This document shows, one piece after another, positions 25,813 through 32,924 of a DNA stretch of 64,000 nt (positions are counted from its first letter, which is position 1; each line of letters starts with the position of its first letter). The notes beneath the pieces were generated by a model. That model had not been told where the DNA came from and did not search any database. It saw only the letters and a list, made by a program, of their open reading frames with translations. A program made the translations under genes and the position numbers. The DNA comes from REEB95 sp035934235 (lineage in GTDB: Bacteria > Pseudomonadota > Alphaproteobacteria > ATCC43930 > CGMCC-115725), in NCBI GenBank assembly GCA_035934235.1, contig DASYYB010000027.1, positions 1 through 64,000 on the forward strand, in the 5' to 3' direction.

Positions 25813-26535
25813 ATGATGGGCGGCAGGCGGTTTGGATTCACCCACGCGCTCGGCGCGGCGGGGCTCGCCGTCCTCATTGGCGTCGGTGGCGGGCCGCGGC
25901 CGGCTTGGGCTGGCGAGCTGAGCTATAGCGATACCGGTGGCACCTATCACGTCCATCTGACGACGCTTCAGGAGCTCAAGTTCCGCTCCGTCATCCGTCA
26001 GCAATACGATTTCAGCTGCGGCTCGGCCGCGCTCGCCACGTTGTTGTCCTATCACTACAACATGCCGACGAAGGAAACGGCCGTCTTCGCCGACATGTGG
26101 GAGCATGGCGACAAGGCGAAGATCAAGCGTGAGGGCTTCTCCATGCTTGACATGCAGCAATACCTCGCGCGCCGCAACATTCCGTCGAACGGCTTCCGCT
26201 CGTCGCTCGATCGTCTCGTCAAGGCGAATGTGCCCGCGCTTGTGCTGGTGAACCGCGAAGGCTACCTGCACTTCGTCATCGTCGAAGGTATCCGCGACGG
26301 TCGCGTGCTGTTGGCGGATCCCGCGTCCGGCACCCGCGCGATGTCGACTGAGGATTTCCAGAAACACTGGAACGGAATCTTCTTCGTCGTTCTCGACCAC
26401 ATCCAGGAAGCCCGCGCGACGTTCAATCGTGATTCGGATTGGGACGTCCAGCCGCGGGCGCCGATGGACGCGGCCCGTGGCATGACGAACTTGGCGACAT
26501 TCATGCTCTCGCTGCCAGGACGTAACACCTTTTAG
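25813..26535 (+). CDS. Exported C39-family peptidase, FapD-like
   Basis: The 240-residue protein has a signal peptide ending near AWA-G. The papain-like C39 domain shows the oxyanion Gln and nucleophile in RQQYDFSCGSAALATLL (C69), the catalytic His in YLHFVIVEGI (H153) and Asp in VLLADPASG (D169), so the triad looks complete. Unlike bacteriocin exporters it has no ABC transporter part and should act in the periplasm. Stand-alone C39 proteins of this kind include FapD of the Pseudomonas functional amyloid system, which is needed for fibre secretion. Neighbours carry an L-x-x-Q-R-G-[G/S] motif that it might cleave (inference). Confidence 0.82.
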   Translation: MMGGRRFGFTHALGAAGLAVLIGVGGGPRPAWAGELSYSDTGGTYHVHLTTLQELKFRSVIRQQYDFSCGSAALATLLSYHYNMPTKETAVFADMWEHGDKAKIKREGFSMLDMQQYLARRNIPSNGFRSSLDRLVKANVPALVLVNREGYLHFVIVEGIRDGRVLLADPASGTRAMSTEDFQKHWNGIFFVVLDHIQEARATFNRDSDWDVQPRAPMDAARGMTNLATFMLSLPGRNTF

Positions 26536-26566
26536 GCCAACGTTCAGAGACTAGGGGATCCCAGAT

Positions 26567-27181
26567 ATGGAACAGACCGCGCGTCGCAGCTACCTCAGGT
26601 CCAAGCGTACAGGCCGGATGGAAGTGAGCGCGGTTGTCTTGGGTGTCGTCTTAGTGGGGGTAGGCGCGCCCATCGTGATTGCGCCATCCATTGCGTTTGC
26701 CAAGGAGTCGCGCGAGATGTTGGTTGCGTTCGCCGACGAGCCCGTCCTGTCCGCGACCGAACTCGACAAGCAGCGCGGCGGCTTCTTTCTTCCGAACGGC
26801 GCGATGGTCAATTTCGGCGTCGAAGTTCAGCAGTTCATCGACAACACGCTCCAAAACGCGCTGAGCGTCAGCGGGATCCAGAACAACTTCACCGTGACGC
26901 AGACCACGCCAAGCGGGACGACGACGGAAAACATTTCCCAGCTGCCGGCGAACGGCTTCAGCGTCACGACTACCGGCAACGGCGGCCAAACCAAGCTGGT
27001 GACGAACATAACCAACGGCGCGATCCAGACGCTGGTGCAGAACTCAGCGAGTGACCACAGCATTCAGACCGTCACGACGATCAACGTCGCCACGCAGGGC
27101 TTCCAGAAGGCGTTGCAGAACGTTACGACCAATTTCCAGATCATGAACACCATTCACATGAACAACTGGACGCACCACTGA
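26567..27181 (+). CDS. Exported protein with ELDKQRGG motif, beta-prone
   Basis: The 204-residue protein has a long basic N-region and a hydrophobic signal (VSAVVLGVVLVGVGAPIVIA). The segment VLSATELDKQRGG (GG at 71-72) resembles a bacteriocin-type double-glycine leader. The mature part (from about 73) is Asn/Thr/Val-rich (SGIQNNFTVTQTTPSGTTTE, HSIQTVTTINVATQGFQKAL) and ends in His/Asn. It is 31 bases after the C39 gene and 10 bases before the next small gene, probably one operon. It is likely a fibre or surface component; no family is recognised. Confidence 0.6.
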   Translation: MEQTARRSYLRSKRTGRMEVSAVVLGVVLVGVGAPIVIAPSIAFAKESREMLVAFADEPVLSATELDKQRGGFFLPNGAMVNFGVEVQQFIDNTLQNALSVSGIQNNFTVTQTTPSGTTTENISQLPANGFSVTTTGNGGQTKLVTNITNGAIQTLVQNSASDHSIQTVTTINVATQGFQKALQNVTTNFQIMNTIHMNNWTHH

Positions 27182-27191
27182 ACGAGAACAG

Positions 27192-27599
27192 ATGATGGAT
27201 GGAAGGCAACGCATAAAAATCCGGATCGAGCGCTATACGGCGTTGGATTACGGCGTTGCGATCCTGTTGCTGTTGCTGACGCTCGTCGTCGCTGGGGTCC
27301 GGCCCGCGCACGCCGGCGACGCCAACGGGACGATCGAGCTCGCATTCGATTTGCCGGCGGTTGCGCCGGCACACAACGGGGCTGCCCTGCCGGAAGGCAT
27401 GCCGGCGATCGAGCCCGTGTCGCAAAACGTCCTGGCGATGCAGCGTGGATCCGGCGCCGAATTCGCTCTGCCCTTGTTGCCGGCGGCGCAGTCACAATCC
27501 GGCATCGTCCTTTGGGACGAGATGAAGCCGCCGCAGAACCCGTCGGTTTCCGCGCCGGGCGGCCAATCCGTCAATCAGATCAATATCCAGTTTCGCTAG
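27192..27599 (+). CDS. Small exported protein with LAMQRGSG motif
   Basis: The 135-residue protein has a membrane or signal segment (VAILLLLLTLVVAGV, likely cleavage after AHA-G). The mature part is Pro/Ala-rich and contains VSQNVLAMQRGSG (residues 76-88), a variant of the motif in the two preceding small proteins, and the polar end QSVNQINIQFR. It is the last gene of the sigma-54-preceded run. Possible roles are a periplasmic accessory or minor subunit; no family is recognised. Confidence 0.55.
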   Translation: MMDGRQRIKIRIERYTALDYGVAILLLLLTLVVAGVRPAHAGDANGTIELAFDLPAVAPAHNGAALPEGMPAIEPVSQNVLAMQRGSGAEFALPLLPAAQSQSGIVLWDEMKPPQNPSVSAPGGQSVNQINIQFR

Positions 27600-27643
27600 G
27601 TTCGGTTGCGCCCGCCCCGGCGCCGCAGGTGGGAACACGCGCT

Positions 27644-27693
27644 CGTATTACGTCAGTAATACGGACATGATGTTGCGCGTGGCATACCACGCG
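27644..27693. promoter_or_regulatory. Two inverted repeats upstream of the beta-barrel gene
   Basis: 27644-27663 has 8-base arms CGTATTAC / GTAATACG around GTCA. 27676-27693 has 7-base arms CGCGTGG / CCACGCG around CATA. They lie in the 281-base spacer after the small-protein operon and before the beta-barrel gene. They may be a terminator pair or regulator sites. No sigma-54 element is visible here. Confidence 0.45.
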
Positions 27694-27880
27694 ATGGCAA
27701 AGGCCAAAATGCGGGGTTTTCCGAAGACAGCCGGCGTTCGTCCGGATTGCAACACTGACCGATAGTCCGCGCCACCGAGGTGGATTCAGCTTGCTGCGCT
27801 TTTTCGGCGTGTGATCTAGTGACACAGGGCCGTCAGGATCCTGCGGACTGCGGGCTGTTTTTGGCCGGACGGAGGGGGTA

Positions 27881-29269
27881 ATGCGGGTATCAGCATGCGT
27901 TTCCGCGGCATGTGCGATGTTGCTGGCGGGGGCCAGCGCCGCGATCGCCGGTGACGTCGCTCCATCCCCAACGGGAAGCCTCGATCAGCTCGAGCAGCAA
28001 CTTCAACAGCAGCAGCAACGTCTCGACGACGCCCAGCACAAGCTCGACGACCAGCTGAAGCAACTCAAGGCGCAAGAAGACCAATTGCGCCAGCAGCAAC
28101 AGCAGATCAATGCTCTGAAGACGGCGGTTCTGCAGGCGCCGCCGGCCACGGCGGCCGCTGGCACGCCGGCGGTGAGCAATGCTTTTTTCCAATTGCCGCG
28201 CTCGGTCTTCATGCCGGAAGGCCGCGCCCTCACGGTGCCGTCGATGTCCCAGACGGCGCAGGGCGACCAGACGCAAACGCCGGGGACGTCGGCGCCCGTC
28301 ACCCGGACCGAACCGGAGACCAGGCCTGAAATCACCAACGCCAGTATTGCCTCGCAGGGCGGCGTTCTGACGCCGAAAGGCGTGTTCTCGTTCGAGCCGA
28401 GCCTTCAATACCAATACTCCTCGAACAACCAGATCCTGATCGAGGGCTTGACGATCGTTCCCGGCATCACCATCGGCTCACAGAGCGTCCGGCAATTGGT
28501 TGACCGCATGTGGACCGCGACGCTCGGCGGTCGCTACGGCATCACCGACCGTCTGGAAGCCGAAGTCGAGGTGCCCTACGTCTATCGCGCCGACGACACC
28601 ACGCTCCAGCCGCTGACCGCGAACGGCACCGTCGTGCAGACGTCGGCCTACGGCCACGATCTTGGCGACATCCAGTTCGGCGCTCACTACCAGATCAATG
28701 ATGGCAGTGGCGGCTGGCCCTATTTCGTCGCCAACATCCTGGCCAAATCGACGACCGGCAAGAGCCCATTCGATGTGCCGGTGGACTTCAACACCGGTAT
28801 TCCGACGCAACTGCCGACCGGCACCGGATTCTGGGCGATTCAGCCGAGTTTGACAGCGATCTATCCGTCCGATCCGGTCGTGTTCTTCGGCAATCTCAAA
28901 TACATCTACAACGTCGGCGATACAGTCACGCTGCAGGCCGTGAGTCCCAGTGTCGGCGGGACCGGCGCGGCCCAGCGGGTCAACCTCAAGCCCGGCGACG
29001 GCATCGGCGCCGCGTTTGGCATGGGTTTCGGCATCAACGACAAGGCGTCGTTCAGTCTGGCCTATGAAGAAACCTATCTGTTTGCAACGACCCAGAACGG
29101 CGTGAATATTCCGGGTTCGACCTCTGACATCGGCGATTTCGATCTCGGATTCTCGTATCAGCTCAGCCAGCGGACGTCGGTCAACCTGGGCATCCAGATC
29201 GGCGCGACCAAAGCGGCGCCGGACGCAGCGGTCATCCTGCGCATTCCGGTCAAGTTCGACCTGTTCTAG
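27881..29269 (+). CDS. Outer-membrane beta-barrel protein with N-terminal coiled coil, FapF-like
   Basis: The 462-residue protein starts at ATG 27881, with GGAGGGGG upstream. Signal peptide (AMLLAGASAAIAG), then a Gln-rich coiled coil (about residues 35-85: QLEQQLQQQQQRLDDAQHKL), a Pro/Thr linker, and a C-terminal domain of amphipathic beta strands (about 160-462) ending in Phe (VKFDLF), typical of Bam-assembled barrels. This order (signal, coiled coil, linker, barrel) is that of FapF, the trimeric channel that exports amyloid subunits in Pseudomonas. The location after the C39 peptidase and repeat proteins strengthens the match. It could alternatively be a generic 'transporter'-annotated porin. 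Confidence 0.75.
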   Translation: MRVSACVSAACAMLLAGASAAIAGDVAPSPTGSLDQLEQQLQQQQQRLDDAQHKLDDQLKQLKAQEDQLRQQQQQINALKTAVLQAPPATAAAGTPAVSNAFFQLPRSVFMPEGRALTVPSMSQTAQGDQTQTPGTSAPVTRTEPETRPEITNASIASQGGVLTPKGVFSFEPSLQYQYSSNNQILIEGLTIVPGITIGSQSVRQLVDRMWTATLGGRYGITDRLEAEVEVPYVYRADDTTLQPLTANGTVVQTSAYGHDLGDIQFGAHYQINDGSGGWPYFVANILAKSTTGKSPFDVPVDFNTGIPTQLPTGTGFWAIQPSLTAIYPSDPVVFFGNLKYIYNVGDTVTLQAVSPSVGGTGAAQRVNLKPGDGIGAAFGMGFGINDKASFSLAYEETYLFATTQNGVNIPGSTSDIGDFDLGFSYQLSQRTSVNLGIQIGATKAAPDAAVILRIPVKFDLF

Positions 29270-29275
29270 CCACTG

Positions 29276-29297
29276 GGCCGCCAGGCTTGAGGCGGCC
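29276..29297 (+). terminator. Hairpin after the beta-barrel gene
   Basis: Arms GGCCGCC and GGCGGCC (7 pairs, 8-base loop) lie 6 bases after the stop codon. No T tract follows. It probably marks the end of the unit. Confidence 0.4.
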
Positions 29298-29842
29298 GGC
29301 AAATGACGGACCGCTCGCACGTTCGGGTAATACCGCTGCGTGTTGTCTCGCGCGCCGCCGCGTGGTCGCATGTCCAGTTATGAAGCGGCAAAAGGCGATC
29401 TCTGCGGTCCGCGCCGGCGGCCACTGACGCGGATCGAGCAGAAATTCAGTAACGTCACAGATCGGTAACTCTTCATCGCGGTCGCATCCGACGATGTCGA
29501 CACGCGTCAGCCCGTCGGCATCGCGAAATCGATCGGCTCGTGCTTGCCGTGTTACCTGCGGCGCATACGCCGCTATGTGGCCGCGCATAGTGTATTTTTC
29601 GTGAACAATAGTTAAGTGAGACAACGATTTATCCCACGGGACTGTCGCACCAGATATTCGTGCTACCCGCGTGGGTACCGGCTGTGCCTTGAATACTGCG
29701 CGCATTGGCCTCTCGGGTTATTCCTCTGCCTTTGTCTCGAATCCGATGCACCGTCGCAATTTCGTGCATGCGTGGGCAATCTGGTGACCAAACCGGTGCC
29801 TCGACACGAAGCACCGCCAAAAACCAAGGGGGCTTCCCGCGC
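29298..29842. other. 545-base gap before the sigma-54 activator
   Basis: No convincing gene is seen. An AT-rich stretch around 29585-29630 (e.g. tagtgtatttttcg) could hold a vegetative promoter for the activator. No sigma-54 motif is seen here. Confidence 0.45.
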
Positions 29843-31048
29843 ATGCTGTCTAATCAAGTGGCGGCGATTCAACCAAACGCCGGCGATGCTCCCAATGTTG
29901 ACGAAATCGGCCGCATCGGTGCGGCCGGACTTTCCAAGTTTCTTTTCGAATTGTGCGCGTACGATCCCGCGCTGCGGAAGCGGGTGCACGACTTGATTTC
30001 AACCGGCGCGCACGTCCAACCGGCCGCTCGCACGGGATCGGGCGGCAAGGACGGCGAGGAATTCTCGGGCTATATGGTCGGCGCTAGCCCGGCAATGATG
30101 CGGACTTTCGATTCGATCCGGCGGTTCGCCGCGTCGAACGCGCCGGTGCTGATCACCGGCGAGAGCGGCACGGGCAAGGAGTTGGTCGCGCGCGCGATGC
30201 ACGAGCGGTCGGCCTGGAAGAACGGACCCTTTGTCGCGATCAACTGCGGCGCGATTCCGACCACGCTGATTAGCTCCGAGCTCTTCGGCTATGAGAAAGG
30301 TGCATTCACCGGCGCGGCCACGCGCAGGATCGGACGCATTGAATCGGCAGAAAACGGCACGGTCTTCCTCGATGAAATCGGCGATCTGCCGCTGGAAACG
30401 CAGGTCCATCTGCTTCGGTTTCTTCAGGAAAAGACGATTGAGCGCGTCGGCAGCTGCAAGCCGATCACGATCAACACCCGCGTCATCGCCGCGACGAACA
30501 TCAACCTGCACCAAGCCGTCGCCGAGCGGCGGTTCCGCGAGGATCTGTATTACCGGCTGAATGTGTTGACTCTCGCCCTACCGCCGTTGCGCGAACGCGG
30601 TGACGATGTTCGGTTGCTGACGAAATTTTTCCTTCAGCGCTTCGCCGATGAGCTGGGCCGGCCGGACCTTGTGCTGTCGCCGGCTGCGGAGGCCTGCATC
30701 GCCAGCTACGCGTGGCCGGGCAATGTGCGTGAGCTTATCGCGTGCGTTCGGCGCGCCGCCGTCATGGCCGACGGGTCCGTCATCGAGGTGGCGGATCTTG
30801 GGCTGATCCACACGCCAAAGGTGTCGGACGGCGACAATCAGGATCTATTAAAGGCGCGGGCGGAAACGGAAGTGCAGCTGGTCAGGCAGACGCTGGAACG
30901 CAATCGGTTCAACATCAAGCGATCGGCAAAAGACCTGCACATCTCGCGCATGACGCTCTATCGGCTCATTCAGAAGCACGACATCGCGATCGATCGCACG
31001 CCCGGCCTACGCTCGGCATCGCCTAGCGTGGATCGTAGTCATGCGTGA
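29843..31048 (+). CDS. Sigma-54-dependent transcriptional activator (AAA+, Fis HTH)
   Basis: The protein has 401 residues from ATG 29843 (GGGGG about 10 bases upstream). Residues 1-75 are a short variable N-region without a receiver domain. The AAA+ core has Walker A ITGESGTGKELVARAMHE (about 109), the sigma-54-contacting loop EKGAFTGA (about 153), Walker B NGTVFLDEIGDLP, and the arginine-finger region FREDLYYRLNVL. The C-terminal Fis-type HTH is RFNIKRSAKDLHISRMTLYR. It would remodel sigma-54 holoenzyme at -24/-12 promoters, two of which occur in the adjacent fibre cluster. Without a receiver it may act constitutively or through an unknown partner. Confidence 0.9.
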   Translation: MLSNQVAAIQPNAGDAPNVDEIGRIGAAGLSKFLFELCAYDPALRKRVHDLISTGAHVQPAARTGSGGKDGEEFSGYMVGASPAMMRTFDSIRRFAASNAPVLITGESGTGKELVARAMHERSAWKNGPFVAINCGAIPTTLISSELFGYEKGAFTGAATRRIGRIESAENGTVFLDEIGDLPLETQVHLLRFLQEKTIERVGSCKPITINTRVIAATNINLHQAVAERRFREDLYYRLNVLTLALPPLRERGDDVRLLTKFFLQRFADELGRPDLVLSPAAEACIASYAWPGNVRELIACVRRAAVMADGSVIEVADLGLIHTPKVSDGDNQDLLKARAETEVQLVRQTLERNRFNIKRSAKDLHISRMTLYRLIQKHDIAIDRTPGLRSASPSVDRSHA

Positions 31049-32083
31049 CGATCGCTAACACCGCCGCCGCCGGGGGATTGCTTTGATGCGGCGGAGAGCT
31101 GTGATGGCCGTCCGCGGGCAGCGCCTCCCTCGCGACTGCTCCCATGAGCGGACCATCCCCGCTGCCGGCATGCCCCCCGCGTGCCGGCAGCAATTTTTCG
31201 GCGGGCGATCGTTATCGGGGGTGCGCCGTGCCTGACACGTTGATCAACCCCGGCGCCGGTCGAGAAATATCTGACGCTTACGATCACGCGCGCCGCTGCA
31301 TGCTCGCGAAACATCGATCGATGCCGTAGAAAAAACCCGCGACGATCGTGTCGCCGCGGGTATGAAGTTGGATAACCGGAGTGTTGGGACGACTCTGTAA
31401 TCGCCGATTTCACCGCTGGCGTATAGGCCTCAAAAGTAGATTGCGCTGACGCCGGAAGGATACCGTCCGGTGCGGAAGGGCCGCCCGAAATCGTCATACG
31501 CGCCATGCGCGACAGCGGATTCCACAACGTCGGTTGTTGGACGGAGTTTGATCTGTTTCGCTGTTACGTCGGCCACAAGGCGCGCGACAAACGCAGCCGG
31601 CCACGGCCGTGGTAGACGTGGTGCCGACGCGCGGGTTCGAACCGCGGACCTACTATTACGAAACATTTGGGATGGTGAGAGCACCGCGGCGATCCTCACC
31701 CATTTGGTTCCGGGCTTTCCGCGGTCATCCACGGTTGTCTGCGGTTGTCCAGACGCGGGGACCAAACACTCAACGGCGGTTTGTATAGCTAGGAGGTGCG
31801 CGTGCAGCGTATCACCGGTTATACGTGTTGGCGTGGAGCTTAAGACTCCAACGTGGTCGAACGTGAACGAGGTGGGCGAGCGCAGAGGAAAAACCCCACG
31901 GCTCTCGCACGCTGCGTTGCGGTCCGTTGTCTGTCCGGGCTACCGGAAAGGCGCGGGGAGCCTTTTCCACGTTGCGAGGATGTGTGGTCGCATCCGAGTC
32001 CATGTTTCTCGACCGCCGCTGCGGTACGGAACTTGCGGCTGGCCTCGGCGAAGTGCTCCGACAAGGACCTCATTATAAACTTC
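31049..32083. other. About 1 kb without a gene, contains the far att repeat
   Basis: No convincing coding frame. The stretch includes the tRNA-Thr fragment (31619-31654) that marks the left end of the island. Composition is uneven and several short frames stop quickly, as expected near an integration junction. Confidence 0.5.
31619..31654. repeat. Left attachment repeat (copy of tRNA-Thr 3' end)
   Basis: These 36 bases equal 40305-40340, which is CCA plus the acceptor and T-arm part of tRNA-Thr read on the minus strand. Similarity continues for 8 more bases after a one-base gap. The rest of the tRNA is absent here, so this is a displaced att copy and not a tRNA gene. Confidence 0.8.
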
Positions 32084-32410
32084 CTAGTACATCCACCAGG
32101 GCGTCGGTCCTGGCCCGTAATAGGGTCCATACCAGCGAGGGCCATAGTCATAGCGCCTCGCGAGGTCCTCGCGCTGCAAGCAGTTCGCGAATTCATTAGT
32201 TCCGCGCTGGAAGCCGTAACCGGCGCAGGCCTGTTCGTCGGCGAGACGAATCTGTTCTGGCGTGGCGCATCCGGCAAGTCCTGTCGCGATAACAACAACG
32301 AGCGCGGCCATTAGCGCGTGCGTAACGCTCGGCGGGTTTTCTAACTTAGAGTTCCTGATCTCAGCTCGATGCCCGGTGAGCATGGAGGCAGATCGGATGG
32401 CACGCACCAT
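32084..32410 (-). CDS. Small lipoprotein with Tyr/Trp/Pro-rich C-terminus
   Basis: The protein has up to 108 residues from ATG 32410, preceded by GAGAGGA. A lipobox (VVVIATGLAGC-A) implies about 60 mature residues: ATPEQIRLADEQACAGYGFQ with a Cys pair, then an aromatic tail (YDYGPRWYGPYYGPG). The 45-residue region before the lipobox is unusually long, so translation may start later. Similar tiny lipoproteins with Tyr/Pro tails are common in alphaproteobacteria, function unknown. It lies inside the island, divergent from the receptor gene. Confidence 0.6.
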   Translation of the reverse strand: MVRAIRSASMLTGHRAEIRNSKLENPPSVTHALMAALVVVIATGLAGCATPEQIRLADEQACAGYGFQRGTNEFANCLQREDLARRYDYGPRWYGPYYGPGPTPWWMY

Positions 32411-32924
32411 CGGTTCCTCTCACTTCTCACCCCCTCGGTCATCCGCAACTGTCACAACTGGTCTTGTCGGCGTTCACATCGCCTCGGTTCAAGTGAACGA
32501 CGGCGGACAGCGCGGTAACACGCCCACCTTAGCCGCGGCCGCTGAGGATTTCGAATCACAATGCGGAGATGGATAACGACATTCTTCTTAGTTCACATGA
32601 CACGATCGATATCACCTGACGCTTGGCCGCCGACGATCAGTCTATTCACAGCATCCTCCGCCAAGTTGCCATCGCATGAACTGCGGAAGGAAACGACGTG
32701 GCGGTGAAGTTGTCGAAATGCCACACCACGCCCGACATCGAACAGCTCATTCAAAAAACATTAAGCTCGTAACGTGGCTGCAACGGCACCGTCATGGATG
32801 CTGGTTAGCGTCCCGCCTCACGTTTGCGTGAGTTGAAACGGGCCTGAAATGGTCGGGACCCGTGGGGGCCGACTATTGAGTCGTGTCTCCCTCGCGCAGG
32901 CGAAAAAAAGACCGGGGGACAAAA
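32411..32924. other. 514-base spacer between the lipoprotein and the TonB receptor
   Basis: No convincing gene. It is a divergent spacer and must carry promoters for both neighbours. I see no clear Fur box or sigma-54 element. The GGGGGA ribosome site of the receptor is at its right end. Confidence 0.45.

Noticed and set aside
31504..31614. A short frame with YVGHKARD resembling an integrase tail
   Set aside because: It lacks the catalytic Arg and Tyr context and is only 36 codons long; probably chance or too decayed to call.
31619..31662. A second tRNA-Thr gene
   Set aside because: Only the 3' part is present; D-arm, anticodon arm and 5' acceptor strand are missing, so it is an att copy.
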